Part shown: piece after piece, positions 36,376 through 45,433 of the stretch
How positions within the stretch are numbered: the stretch's first letter is position 1
How the letters are laid out: every line of letters starts with the position of its first letter
Source: Paucibacter sp. B2R-40
GTDB taxonomy: Bacteria; Pseudomonadota; Gammaproteobacteria; Burkholderiales; Burkholderiaceae_C
DNA: 64,000 nt
NCBI RefSeq assembly: GCF_025717555.1
Contig: NZ_JAJIRP010000006.1
Location: forward strand, 248,243-312,242
Reading direction: 5' to 3'
The notes under the pieces: model-generated
The model's database searches: none
What the model was told of the DNA's origin: nothing
Seen by the model: the letters and a program-made list of their open reading frames with translations, nothing else
Translations under genes and position numbers: made by a program

Positions 36376-37667
36376 GAAAGTTTTTCCTGAAAGTTGTCGG
36401 TCAGGCCGGCCCAGCAGGCGGCGTAATCGGATTCCAACGCGCCGCCGCGCAGCGCGAACTCGGTCGGCAGCAAGCGCCAGCGCGTCTCGAACATAAAGGC
36501 CAAGGTGTTGTCGAGTTTGTGCGGGGCCAGCCCGGAGTTGGAGGCCTTGGCGAAAGCCTCTGTGTCCGGGCCATGCGGCACATAGGCATTGTGCAGGCTT
36601 GAGCCGCCGGGCTTGAAGCCTTCGGGCTTGGCGTCGTACTGACCCAGCACCAGGCCCATGTATTCGCTCATCACATTGCGGTGATACCAAGGCGGGCGGA
36701 AACTATCCTCGGCCACCATCCAGCGCGGCGGGAAGATCACAAAGTCGCAATTGGCCCAGCCGGCGGTGTCGGAAGGTGAGGTCAAGACGGTGAAGATGCT
36801 CGGGTCCGGGTGGTCAAAACTGATCGACCCAATCGTCATGAAATGCTTGGTGTCGTATTTGTACGGCGTCAAGTTGCCATGCCAAGCGACCACATTGAAG
36901 GGACTGTGCGCTTGGTTTGCACGCCACAGGCTGCCGCCGTATTTCTTGACGATCTCATAGGCACCGGGCGAGGCCTCAAAGGCCGCCACCGGCGCTTGAA
37001 AGTCGCGCGCATTGGCCAAACCGTTGGAGCCAATGGGTCCGAGCTCAGGCAAACGAAAGGCGGCGCCATAGTTCTCGCACACATAGCCTCGCGACGGACC
37101 TTCAACGGCAACCTTGAAAGCCATGCCACGCGGCAGCAAGGCGATCTCGCCGGGCGCCACGTCCAGCAGGCCCAACTCGGTGGTGATGCGCAACAGACCT
37201 TGCTGCGGCACGATCAACATCTCGCCATCGGCGTTGATGAAAGCGCGTCGCTCCATGCTTTGATTGGCGATGTACAGATGCGTGGCGATGCCCACCTGCG
37301 CGTCCGGGTCGCCGTTGACGGCCATGGTGCGCAGGCCATCAATGAAGTCGGTCGACTCAAGTGGCATCGCAATCGGCGCCCAACGCAGCGGATCCGGTGG
37401 CGAGACCTGCCCCTCGCGCGCGCCGCTGCACAGAAAGCCATGCTGCAGCGGCTGGAAGCTGCCGACCACCACCGAGGGTTGGCGCCGATACAGCCAAGTG
37501 CGCAGGTTTTCATTGCGCGGCGCGGTGAAGGCGCTGCCCGACAGCAACTCGGCGTAAAGGCCATGCGCCACTTTTTGCGGGCTGTTGCGCCCGATGGGCA
37601 AACTGCCGGCGACGGCCTCGCTCTGATGCTGATTGCCGAAACCGGCTGAGTAATTCAAGGCGCTCAT
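36372..37667 (-). CDS. hmgA: Homogentisate 1,2-dioxygenase
   Basis: A 431-residue Fe(II) dioxygenase that opens the homogentisate ring to maleylacetoacetate. Recognised by YSAGFGNQHQSEAVAGSLPIGRNSPQKVAHGLYAE, the central cupin, FPPRWMVAEDSFRPPWYHRNVMSEYMGL with iron-binding His/Glu, and the C-terminal SLHNAYVPHGPDTE. ATG 37667 gives the regular N-terminus. First gene of the hmgA-fahA operon, divergent from an IclR regulator. Confidence 0.97.
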   Translation of the reverse strand: MSALNYSAGFGNQHQSEAVAGSLPIGRNSPQKVAHGLYAELLSGSAFTAPRNENLRTWLYRRQPSVVVGSFQPLQHGFLCSGAREGQVSPPDPLRWAPIAMPLESTDFIDGLRTMAVNGDPDAQVGIATHLYIANQSMERRAFINADGEMLIVPQQGLLRITTELGLLDVAPGEIALLPRGMAFKVAVEGPSRGYVCENYGAAFRLPELGPIGSNGLANARDFQAPVAAFEASPGAYEIVKKYGGSLWRANQAHSPFNVVAWHGNLTPYKYDTKHFMTIGSISFDHPDPSIFTVLTSPSDTAGWANCDFVIFPPRWMVAEDSFRPPWYHRNVMSEYMGLVLGQYDAKPEGFKPGGSSLHNAYVPHGPDTEAFAKASNSGLAPHKLDNTLAFMFETRWRLLPTEFALRGGALESDYAACWAGLTDNFQEKLS

Positions 37668-37828
37668 GGGCAACTCAAGGTGGTGAAAAGAACAAGTCAA
37701 AGGGGTGCCATTTGCAGCTTTTTCGCCAGGCCCGGAATTAAACCAAAGACTAATTAGTTTGTCTATAGCGAATATTTCAGGGAAAACGACCAAGCTGATC
37801 ACCCCAGACCTCGGGTCTAATTCGACCC
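37668..37828. promoter_or_regulatory. hmgA / IclR divergent control region
   Basis: The 161-base gap must contain both promoters. A short inverted repeat GACCTCGGGTC and a following ATTCGACCC lie at about 37806-37827, just before the regulator gene, and an ACTAATTAGT palindrome at 37749-37758. Either could be the regulator's binding site; the assignment is inference. Confidence 0.45.
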
Positions 37829-38641
37829 ATGACAAGCTCAGCCCACACCAGCTCAGACAAGCATCCGCGTGGCGGCGGCCCGCGCGGCATCCAGAGTATT
37901 GAAGTCGGGGGGGCTTTGTTGACGGCGCTGGCGCACCACGGCCGGCCCTTGGCGCTGAAGGATTTGGCGCGCGAGGCCGCGATGGCGCCGGCCAAGGCCC
38001 ATCCCTATTTGGTCAGCTTTATCAAGCTGGGTTTGGTCGAGCAAGAAGCGGTCAGCGGCCGCTATGGGCTGGGCCCGCTGGCGCTGCAACTGGGCCTGAT
38101 CAGCTTGCAGCAATACGACCCGGTGCGCTTGGCTACACCGCGCATCGAAGACCTGGCACTTCAGTTGGGGCACACGGTCGCGATCGCCGTTTGGGGCAAC
38201 CGCGGGCCGACGATTGTGCGCGTAGCCGAAGCCCCAAGCCCTGTGCACATCAGCATGCGGCACGGCACAGTGATGGGCCTGCGCGGCACGGCTTCTGGTC
38301 GCTTATTCGCTGCACATTTGCCGGCCGAGGCGGTGTTGGCGGCCCTGGCCAATGAAACTCCGCACGGCCAGGCGCCCAAAATTGACGCAGCATTCGTGAC
38401 CCTGCTCGCCACAACGCGCAAAGACGGCCTGGCCAGCGCCCATGACGGCATTGTGCTGGGAGTCAGCGCTTTGGCCGCGCCGGTCTTTGATGACCAAGGC
38501 CGGATCGCGCTGAGCTTGACCGCCATTGGCCCCAGCGGCAACTTCGACCTGAACTTGCATGGACCAATAGCCAAGGCACTCAGACAAGCTGGCGTCGACT
38601 TGTCACGTCAGCTGGGCTGGCGCGAGCTGGCGCAAGCCTGA
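37829..38641 (+). CDS. IclR-family regulator, probably of hmgA-fahA
   Basis: A 270-residue transcription factor. The N-terminal winged helix (about 18-85, SIEVGGALLTALAHHGRPLALKDLAREAAMAPAKAHPYL) and the C-terminal effector domain (about 95-265) match the IclR family. Divergence from the homogentisate operon suggests that it controls that operon with an aromatic intermediate as effector, as HmgR does in pseudomonads. Confidence 0.92.
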   Translation: MTSSAHTSSDKHPRGGGPRGIQSIEVGGALLTALAHHGRPLALKDLAREAAMAPAKAHPYLVSFIKLGLVEQEAVSGRYGLGPLALQLGLISLQQYDPVRLATPRIEDLALQLGHTVAIAVWGNRGPTIVRVAEAPSPVHISMRHGTVMGLRGTASGRLFAAHLPAEAVLAALANETPHGQAPKIDAAFVTLLATTRKDGLASAHDGIVLGVSALAAPVFDDQGRIALSLTAIGPSGNFDLNLHGPIAKALRQAGVDLSRQLGWRELAQA

Positions 38642-38648
38642 TCGCGCT

Positions 38649-39332
38649 CTATTGGCGCAGCTTGGCCAGTACGGCGGCTTCATCGGCCGCGCCATAGAAA
38701 TAGGGGTAAAAGGTGCGTGTTGCCGCAGCATTGGCAACGCTGGCTGCGCTGCCGCCATAACTACTGATCTGTTCGGCCATATATGACAGGTCAATTGCCA
38801 TCAAAACCGCCGGCGCATTGACTCGCAAGTTCAACCTCGCTTCGGCGCACACCTTGAAGCCCAACATACGCCGGTAAAACGCCACGTGCCGAGGGTTGAC
38901 TTCAATCACCGCCAACTCAGCCCCCCCCAATCGATGGGCATGCAAATAGGCCAAATGGAATAAACGGCCCAGCAAAGCCTTGCTATCACTGACATATTGG
39001 TCCAATGCCAGGCGACTGAACTCACACAGACGCTGCCCACTGACTCGCAAATCACTCACCTCCGGGCCAAACACCGCATCAGCATTCAACCCTTGCTCAG
39101 AGTCGTATCGCACCGCAATCGTGCCTACCGTAGCCGAGCCTTCGAAGGCCGAGCAAACAATCACCGATCCGTCCGCGTGAGTGCTGAGATCACTGCTGAT
39201 ATAGCCGCGCTCGGCATAGCGCCGCGCCACCAAACTATGTGCATCGGGGTAGTGCCAAGCCTCAGCCGTACGAATTGCAGGGCCTGAATGAAGAGGCAGG
39301 TGGAGTTCAAAGGAACTTGTATTCGTGAACAT
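38649..39332 (-). CDS. FeeM-like N-acyltransferase (GNAT fold)
   Basis: A 227-residue protein resembling N-acyl amino acid synthases of the FeeM type, relatives of autoinducer synthases. Supporting segments: YAERGYISSD, the acyl-donor core LRVSGQRLCEFSRLALD, LFHLAYLHAHRLGGAELAVIEVNPRHVAFYRRMLGF. Such enzymes transfer a fatty acyl group from acyl-ACP to an amino acid. ATG 39332 is preferred over 39350. The upstream sapC-like gene runs in the same direction. The product is unknown; family confidence is moderate to good. Confidence 0.75.
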   Translation of the reverse strand: MFTNTSSFELHLPLHSGPAIRTAEAWHYPDAHSLVARRYAERGYISSDLSTHADGSVIVCSAFEGSATVGTIAVRYDSEQGLNADAVFGPEVSDLRVSGQRLCEFSRLALDQYVSDSKALLGRLFHLAYLHAHRLGGAELAVIEVNPRHVAFYRRMLGFKVCAEARLNLRVNAPAVLMAIDLSYMAEQISSYGGSAASVANAAATRTFYPYFYGAADEAAVLAKLRQ

Positions 39333-39684
39333 CGCGGACTCTCTTGTCAATCACCCATTGCGGGGAGGGGCTACAGAACGACGCAAGTCTATCGAAATTT
39401 TCGTGACAAATTCACGTAGAAACAGACCGTTACGATTGAGCGCATCGTGCTAACCACACAGAGGCAAGCAAACCAAGGGAAAGTCCTGAGAGTCGATGCT
39501 GCGCAGCCAGAGAGGGTGGCGCGAATTGATACAGGATGTCCAACAGGCCGTCGCGAGCCAGTCAGAAACCAAGCAAGAAGACCATCGACCAAGACCTGAG
39601 ATTCAAGACTTGAGATGGGTGGCGAGCCTGCTCCCGCAGACTCGCCAAATTCCAGCCGCTTTGCGGCGTCGAGCCAGGGGCCAA
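39333..39684. other. Spacer between the sapC-like and FeeM-like genes
   Basis: About 350 bases with no convincing gene. A 99-codon minus-strand frame starts inside the end of the sapC-like gene but lacks codon bias and a family match. The promoter of the FeeM-like gene probably lies here. Confidence 0.4.
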
Positions 39685-40440
39685 TCAAGCCGCTGCGGCC
39701 GCGCCTTCTTGACTTGCCAGGCGATTCATATTGCCCATCGAAACGCGGTGCATCTCCAGCAAGGACAGCAAACCGTTGCGATGCAACTCGACCACTTTGG
39801 CGTCGTCCAACTCGGCCAGCTTTTGCTCATCCACGGCCAGGAAACCTTCGACGTCGATCTTCTCGCCGCTGGCCAAAGTAGCCTCGAAGCGCATATCGCG
39901 CAAGAGATCCAACTCCACCAACATCTGGCAGAAGGCTCGCGTGCGCTCGGACTCTTGTTCAAAATTCTCCAAGAAGGTCTTGGCATTCAGCAAGAACTCG
40001 GTCGGCTGACCATCGGCCGCGAACAGCGAAGTGCCTTCGGTCTCGGAGAAGCCAGGCCATTCGCTGTCAAAACAAACCGCGATGGTGTCGGAACCCTCTT
40101 CCAGGCGCGCCATCGCGAAGGGATAACGGCGCAAATATGCGGGCACATAATGGCCGGTCCACTTGCCGTCTTTGAGGAACAAATTGCTGGCCGGCTTCAG
40201 ACCCAGGACGGCCAATGGCGCAACCACGGGCTTGGCGCCCTCGGCCGGCGGCTCGCCCACGCGTACGAACACGATGGGGTACTCCTTGCAGGCTTCAGCA
40301 AACTCAACCACGGCCAAGAACAAAGAGTTCATGCCCTTCACGCGGTCCAGCGTCGGCAGCTCCGTTTTCAGGCGCAGGTTCTTATGCGCGACACGATCCA
40401 ATGGCGTCAAATTGCCATACAACATAGGGCTTGCACTCAT
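39685..40440 (-). CDS. SapC-family protein
   Basis: A 251-residue protein of the SapC family (named from an S-layer-associated protein of Campylobacter). Typical segments: YGNLTPLDRVAHKNLRLK, YPIVFVRVGEPPAEGAKPVV, VPAYLRRYPFAMA, SLFAADGQPTEFL. Homologues in proteobacteria often sit near TonB receptors and tryptophan-halogenase-like genes; such genes are also found 10 kb to the left here. Molecular function is not known. Its first codon overlaps the end of the CNNM/CorC gene by four bases. Confidence 0.87.
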   Translation of the reverse strand: MSASPMLYGNLTPLDRVAHKNLRLKTELPTLDRVKGMNSLFLAVVEFAEACKEYPIVFVRVGEPPAEGAKPVVAPLAVLGLKPASNLFLKDGKWTGHYVPAYLRRYPFAMARLEEGSDTIAVCFDSEWPGFSETEGTSLFAADGQPTEFLLNAKTFLENFEQESERTRAFCQMLVELDLLRDMRFEATLASGEKIDVEGFLAVDEQKLAELDDAKVVELHRNGLLSLLEMHRVSMGNMNRLASQEGAAAAA

Positions 40441-41741
40441 TTCTCACTCTCTCCATCTACGGCCAGGCGACTGACCAACACTTTGTCAACACGCTTGCCA
40501 TCCAGGTCCACGACCTCGAAGCGCCAAGCATTCCACTCCACCACATCGGCCGTGCGCGGCAAGCGCCCCAGCAGCAGCATCACCATGCCGGCCAAGGTGT
40601 TGTAGCGCCCACGATCCTCTTCGGGTAGTTCTTTCAACGCCAGACGGTCCTTCAACTCGGTCACCGGGATCAGGCCATCCAAGAGCCAACTCCCGTCCTC
40701 GCGTTGTACCGCCCAAGCATCACCATCGCCGGGCACATTGAATTCGCCCGCAATGGCCTCCAGCACGTCGCGCACAGAGATCACCCCCTGCACCTCGCCA
40801 TACTCATCCACGACAAACACCAAGGGCGCGTCCGAGACGCGGAACTGCTCCAGCAGTTCCATCCCCGACAATGTCTCCGGCACGAACACCGGCGCCTCCA
40901 GATCCTCGGACAGAGACAGCGGCGCGCCACTCAGTGCGCGCTGCAAGAGTGCCTGCGCCGACACAATGCCCAGCACCTCACTCAAGCCATCACGACAGAC
41001 CGGATAGCGGCTAAAGCCATGGCCGCGCAGAACCTCCAAAACCTGCTGCGCTGAGTCGGTGACATCGAGCCAGGCGATTTCGCCGCGCGGAATCATCATC
41101 GAACCGATCTCGCGCTCATCCAAGCGAAACACATTGCGCACCATTTGATGCTCATGCTCTTCGATCACACCGGCATCGCGGCCCTCATCCAAACTGGCTG
41201 CGATCTCTTCTTCGGTCACGCCGCGCTGCACTCGCCCGCCCTGCCCCAGCAACCCCAAAATAGCCTCGGTGCTGAAGCTCAAAAATTTCACCAAAGGCCG
41301 CGCCGCCGCAGACAAAAAATTCATTGCCGGGGCGACCCGCCGGGCGACTGTTTCCGGGTAGATCTGACCAATCCGCTTGGGCACCAACTCACCAAAAATA
41401 ATCGTCACGATGGTGATGATCACGACCACCATGGCGGTCGAGGCGATATCGACCGCGCGGTCATGCAGGCCGAAGCGTTCGCCCAACCAATGCGACAGCG
41501 GGCCCGAGAAGGCGGCGTCCCCGACGATGCCGTTCAGGATGCCGATAGACGTGATGCCGACCTGAACGGTCGAGAGAAACTTGGTCGGGTTGTCGTGCAA
41601 GTCCATGGCTGCCCGAGCGCCGGGTTCGCCAGCCTCCACCAAGACCTGCAAGCGCGCCTTACGGCTGGCCGACAAGGCCATTTCCGAGGTCGCAAAGAAT
41701 GCATTCAACAACAACAAAAAAATAAGTAAGGCGGTATCCAT
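40437..41741 (-). CDS. CNNM/CorC-type (DUF21 + CBS) membrane transporter
   Basis: A 434-residue protein with an N-terminal DUF21 membrane domain (about 1-180, LLIFLLLLNAFFATSEMALSASRKARL, with FGELVPKRIG), two CBS domains (about 205-330), and a C-terminal CorC/HlyC domain. This architecture belongs to the CNNM/CorC magnesium or cobalt efflux family, formerly annotated as hemolysins. ATG 41741 starts the first helix. It overlaps the sapC-like gene. Confidence 0.93.
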   Translation of the reverse strand: MDTALLIFLLLLNAFFATSEMALSASRKARLQVLVEAGEPGARAAMDLHDNPTKFLSTVQVGITSIGILNGIVGDAAFSGPLSHWLGERFGLHDRAVDIASTAMVVVIITIVTIIFGELVPKRIGQIYPETVARRVAPAMNFLSAAARPLVKFLSFSTEAILGLLGQGGRVQRGVTEEEIAASLDEGRDAGVIEEHEHQMVRNVFRLDEREIGSMMIPRGEIAWLDVTDSAQQVLEVLRGHGFSRYPVCRDGLSEVLGIVSAQALLQRALSGAPLSLSEDLEAPVFVPETLSGMELLEQFRVSDAPLVFVVDEYGEVQGVISVRDVLEAIAGEFNVPGDGDAWAVQREDGSWLLDGLIPVTELKDRLALKELPEEDRGRYNTLAGMVMLLLGRLPRTADVVEWNAWRFEVVDLDGKRVDKVLVSRLAVDGESEK

Positions 41742-41853
41742 TGGGGGCGCCAGCAACGATTAACAAGGGTTAACCCTTGATGTGCGCAGGCAAGCAGCAA
41801 GAGGCCGCAAGCGTAGCAGAAGGCCGTGACGATAGAAGTCGCACAATCCCGAT

Positions 41854-42678
41854 ATGAACTATCTCATCGGTGATCTGCAAGGCTGTTGCGACGCGCTCGA
41901 CCGCCTTCTGCGCAAAATTGACTTCTCGCCGTCGCGCGACCGCCTCTACCTGCTTGGCGACTTGGTCAACCGCGGACCGGCCTCCTTGGCCACACTGCGT
42001 CGGCTGATAGAGTTAGGCGACTCAGCGACCTGCTTGTTGGGCAATCACGACCTGCATTTGTTGGCGATTGCCTACGGCGCGAAAAAAGCGCATCGCAGCG
42101 ACACCGTGCAGGGCATTCTTGATGCAGCAGATCGTCCAGCCCTGTTGGACTGGTTACGCCACCAGCGCATGGCCTGCTTCGAGCAGGGTTGGCTGATGGT
42201 GCACGCAGGCGTGTTGCCGCAGTGGACGCTAGCCGACACCTTGGCCAGGGCCGGCGAAGTCGAAACGATGTTGCGCGGTCCGGGCTTGGGCGCTTTTGTG
42301 CAAGAGATGTATGGCAATGAGCCGGGCGCCTGGGACGATGGATTGAGCGGCATGCCGAGGTTGCGTTGCATCGTCAATGCCTTGACCCGGCTGCGCTTTG
42401 TAGACATTGCGGGTCGCATGGACTTCAAAACCAAGGACGGGGCGGATGGCTCGCCACCAGGCTTTTTCCCTTGGTTTGATCTGGCCAACCGGCGCACCCT
42501 GGGCGTGCCGATCGCATTTGGTCATTGGTCCACGCTGGGTTTGCTGCAGCGCCGCGACTTGCTTGCACTGGACACCGGTTGCGTCTGGGGTGGGCGCCTC
42601 ACGGCGGCGAAAGTTGAAAACGGCCGCGCGCTGGAGCTGATTTCGGTGAAATGTGAGCAGTCTCAAAAGCCGGGCTAG
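41854..42678 (+). CDS. apaH: Symmetrical bis(5'-nucleosyl)-tetraphosphatase
   Basis: A 274-residue phosphoesterase cutting Ap4A to two ADP and removing Np4 caps from RNA. The metallophosphatase motifs GDLQGC, GDLVNRGP and GNHDLHLLA are at the N-terminus, and FGHWSTLGL and LDTGCVWGG near the end. It is the last clearly chromosomal gene before the tRNA-Ser and the integrated element. Confidence 0.97.
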   Translation: MNYLIGDLQGCCDALDRLLRKIDFSPSRDRLYLLGDLVNRGPASLATLRRLIELGDSATCLLGNHDLHLLAIAYGAKKAHRSDTVQGILDAADRPALLDWLRHQRMACFEQGWLMVHAGVLPQWTLADTLARAGEVETMLRGPGLGAFVQEMYGNEPGAWDDGLSGMPRLRCIVNALTRLRFVDIAGRMDFKTKDGADGSPPGFFPWFDLANRRTLGVPIAFGHWSTLGLLQRRDLLALDTGCVWGGRLTAAKVENGRALELISVKCEQSQKPG

Positions 42679-42731
42679 AATCGTGGCCTTGTTGCATTCA
42701 ATGCAACGGTCAAAAAATTTGTAAGTACGTG

Positions 42732-42860
42732 GGAAGCTTGGCCGAGCGGTTTGAGGCACCGGTCTTGTTCAATCGACGCGAACGCGGCGATTGCGCCGGA
42801 GCTCATATCGCTAAAGCGATGTGAGCGCAGGCAAAACCGGTGATAAGTCGCCGGCACAGT
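42732..42860 (+). pseudogene. Broken tRNA-Ser copy with hairpin insert
   Basis: Bases 42732-42767 repeat the 5' half of the real tRNA-Ser (acceptor strand, D-arm, anticodon 5' stem) with one change. The match then breaks in the anticodon loop. About 63 bases follow, including a strong hairpin (GCTCATATCGC / GCGATGTGAGC, 42801-42826), before AAAACCGG (42833-42840), which matches the anticodon 3' stem. The remainder only faintly resembles a tRNA. It cannot fold as a normal tRNA and is probably a remnant. Confidence 0.65.
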
Positions 42861-42877
42861 TGGAATTGAGATTTACA

Positions 42878-42967
42878 GGAAGCTTGGCCGAGCGGTTTAA
42901 GGCACCGGTCTTGAAAACCGGCGAGGGCTTATCCCCTCCGTGAGTTCGAATCTCACAGCTTCCGCCA
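42878..42967 (+). tRNA. tRNA-Ser (anticodon UGA)
   Basis: A 90-base serine tRNA with encoded CCA. The acceptor stem pairs GGAAGCT with AGCTTCC, the D-arm contains GGCCGAGCGGTT, the anticodon stem CCGGT/ACCGG encloses CTTGAAA giving anticodon TGA, a long variable arm (GGGCTTATCCCC) follows, and the T-arm contains GTTCGAATC. A recombinase gene begins 66 bases downstream, so this tRNA is probably the integration site of the element to its right. Confidence 0.96.
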
Positions 42968-43032
42968 ATTGCATGGTAAGTCGTTGATTCGCCTACAATC
43001 CCCTGTTCAAGGGGCTTCTGTAGAGATTGGGT

Positions 43033-44853
43033 ATGACAAAAACATATGCCAAAGCGAGTAAAAAACTCACCGTGCCGAAATATTTTGAAAAGCCCAAAAA
43101 CACGAGTTGCTGGTACGTTCGGCTCACTCCTCCCAAGCATGTTCAACACGTAGCTGGGACGCGGCCGTACCGGGTTACCACCGGCCAATCTGACCTTAAA
43201 AAAGCCAAATCAATCGGCTTGACCATGATTGGGGCAAAGCTGAGTGAATGGGACCGGCTTGCTGAACAGAACAGCCCGTCTACCGCCAAGCCGGTCATCC
43301 TGACGTCAGCCCTTATTGACGGAATTTGTAGCGCAAGGCTCTATTCTTGGATGAAGTCTGACGAGGAGCACCGAGCTGATGGTCTTCCAGACGACGAGTT
43401 GCAAAGTATCGAAGAATACTGCCGACACTCGGACACAGCCATGCGGGCATCTCTAGCCCAAGGACCTGCTTCAGCCCATTGGCCAAGCTTGGCCAAAAGC
43501 GTGCTGGAATGGTCCGTGGACATGGGCTATGAACTGAGTCCGCAAGATGCGCTGATGCCAACCTTAATGCGTCAATTCGCTCAAGTGGAGCGGAAGGCAA
43601 GCGAAGGCATCAGTATGCGCAACAAAGGGGATACATATGAGACGCCGCGCGCCCCCGCCGACAGTCATTTCATAACGCTGTCGGCCATTACAAACATCTA
43701 TCTCACCCACAAAGCCGTCGACGGCAATAGCAAGCACATCAATACCATTTTGAACGCTTGGCGACTATTCATTGCCCACGTTGGCGATGTTCATTTTGAT
43801 AGCGTCAAACCTTCGCATGTCTTTGATTTCATGTCAGCGCGAATGAATGCGGAAGACAAACCTTGGTCCGAAGCGCGTACAAAAAACTTTGGTAAACGCG
43901 CGCTGCGAGAAATTTTTGGGCTGGCCCGAACCAAGGGCATGATGAATGCCCCAAATCCTGTAGACGGGCTTGAAGTCTTTCCTTCACTCAGCAAGGCAGA
44001 TGAGGAGTCACGCAAACGGCCTCGCTTTCCTTTTACCAATGTGCAGCTGAATGCTATCTTTGCGTCAGCTTGGTATGACCCAAACGAAAGCCAGCAAATC
44101 AGAGGTAAGTTGCGAACTGACTTGGGCGCAAGGTACTGGATTCCGTTGCTTGGTTTGTGCCACGGCAATCGGGTCAGAGAGGCTGCACAGTTGGTTGTAT
44201 CCGATTTCAGCCGTCGAACCGGGCTATTGGTCCTGACCTTTCGTATCGAAATTGATTCTGCCGACGACGAAAAGGGCAAGAACAAAGCCGAGCCTGTCAA
44301 ATCATCAGAGGTGGCGGCAATTGACAGCGTTGAGTCTCTTCGCTCATTGAAGAACGTTTCAGCGAACCGAACGGTGCCCGTACACCCGCTCCTGCTGGAA
44401 CTTGGGTTCGACGAATTCATCGAAGCTCGTCGACAAGAGTCTGGAAATCAAGCTTTGCTGTTTCCGTCGAGCCAACCGGAAGCAGGCGGCGATTCACCCA
44501 AACTTGGCCGAGCCTACGAGCAAGCTTTTTTGCGTTTTGTGCGTGACCGTTTGGCGTTCGGCAACGGATTTGGTAACCACTCCTTTCGGCATCAATTGGA
44601 AGACCGCATTCGTCATGTTCAGTCCAAGTCAGGACTTTGGCCAGCCGGCATGGGCCAGCAATATTCCGGACGAAAAATCACTCGCCCTGTCGACCGAAAT
44701 GTTCTTTTGACGGAGGGGAGCGAAGACAGATACGGAAGTGGCTACACGCCAGACGCGATGTTGCCCTATATCAGCCGCCTTGATTTCAGTGCCATTTCCA
44801 CGCCCGTCCCCTACTTCCAATGGCTGAAGGGAAGCCCTGAGGCTGGTCCGTAA
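43033..44853 (+). CDS. Tyrosine recombinase (integrase) of the element
   Basis: A 606-residue site-specific integrase. The C-terminal catalytic domain carries the expected residues: R380 in HGNRVREA, the box H516-SF-R519-H520, and a tyrosine near the end (Y567 or Y571 in YGSGYTP). The N-terminal half (YAKASKKLTVPKYFEKPKNTSCWYVRL) is an arm-binding-like part typical of large phage and island integrases. It starts at ATG 43033 just 3' of tRNA-Ser, the standard arrangement for elements that integrate in tRNA genes. No excisionase is recognised. The first copy of the element's palindromic repeat lies 39 bases after its stop. Confidence 0.92.
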   Translation: MTKTYAKASKKLTVPKYFEKPKNTSCWYVRLTPPKHVQHVAGTRPYRVTTGQSDLKKAKSIGLTMIGAKLSEWDRLAEQNSPSTAKPVILTSALIDGICSARLYSWMKSDEEHRADGLPDDELQSIEEYCRHSDTAMRASLAQGPASAHWPSLAKSVLEWSVDMGYELSPQDALMPTLMRQFAQVERKASEGISMRNKGDTYETPRAPADSHFITLSAITNIYLTHKAVDGNSKHINTILNAWRLFIAHVGDVHFDSVKPSHVFDFMSARMNAEDKPWSEARTKNFGKRALREIFGLARTKGMMNAPNPVDGLEVFPSLSKADEESRKRPRFPFTNVQLNAIFASAWYDPNESQQIRGKLRTDLGARYWIPLLGLCHGNRVREAAQLVVSDFSRRTGLLVLTFRIEIDSADDEKGKNKAEPVKSSEVAAIDSVESLRSLKNVSANRTVPVHPLLLELGFDEFIEARRQESGNQALLFPSSQPEAGGDSPKLGRAYEQAFLRFVRDRLAFGNGFGNHSFRHQLEDRIRHVQSKSGLWPAGMGQQYSGRKITRPVDRNVLLTEGSEDRYGSGYTPDAMLPYISRLDFSAISTPVPYFQWLKGSPEAGP

Positions 44854-45433
44854 TTCTGCAAGTCTCGAGGGCTTAGGTCGACTGTGGCGCGTTTCTACGT
44901 AGAAAGAACGTCCTTCTGGCTGCCTGCACTTGAGAGCCCTCGCGAAGCACCAACGCAGTCTTGAGTTGAGCGCTACCAGCGCAACGCCCAGGCCTCAGTT
45001 GCACCGCAGCAGTAGCACCCAACTGGGGACTTTTGCGTGTTCCTTTGCAGCGGGGGCTGGCGTAAAAGGAGGAGCTGGAGGCAAGAGCCCGGCAATGTAA
45101 GTTGTTAACAATTTCCGGGGATAAGTGCCGCGAAAGGCAACCGCTAGCCCTTGTGGATACGCCTGCCAGACGGAAGTTGTCGGGGCGCCCAAAAAAGAGG
45201 CAATTGGTGGGGCGCGGTGATTTTCACCCGTTGTGTCGAAAGTTGTGGCGAGAAGTGCTCCCACAGCCTACGTTTACGTTTCCACCCAGATGTGGAAGCT
45301 CTTAGGTTTTGTTCGCAATGAAGCCCACGCGAAACAGTAAGGGCGACCCAATTTAAGCAGGCTCTGGAAGTACCTTCAACAGCACAAAAAGAGTCCGTTG
45401 AGTTAAATAGTTAGGACTGGTAAGCTCGCCGGC
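44854..45433. other. Gene-poor spacer after the integrase
   Basis: About 580 bases without a convincing gene; the short frames on both strands (such as 44995-45264 minus) have poor ribosome sites and no recognisable product. It holds the first palindromic repeat (44892-44905), a TTGTTAACAA palindrome (45102-45111) and a TTGTGGATA sequence near 45152 that resembles a DnaA box only loosely. It may carry the promoter of the rightward gene series starting at 45434. Confidence 0.4.
44892..44905. repeat. Palindromic repeat copy 1 (after integrase)
   Basis: Exact core TTTCTACGTAGAAA, 39 bases past the integrase stop. It is the leftmost of the 24 copies found in the window. Confidence 0.9.

Noticed and set aside
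39389-39688. 99-codon minus-strand frame between the sapC-like and FeeM-like genes
   Set aside because: Poor codon character and start within the end of the sapC-like gene; treated as spacer.
42732-42860. Functional tRNA with intron
   Set aside because: The 63-base insert has no group I or II features, and the sequence after it does not rebuild a tRNA T-arm and acceptor.
44995-45264. 89-codon minus-strand frame after the integrase
   Set aside because: No ribosome site, low-complexity Pro/Ala content and no recognised family.
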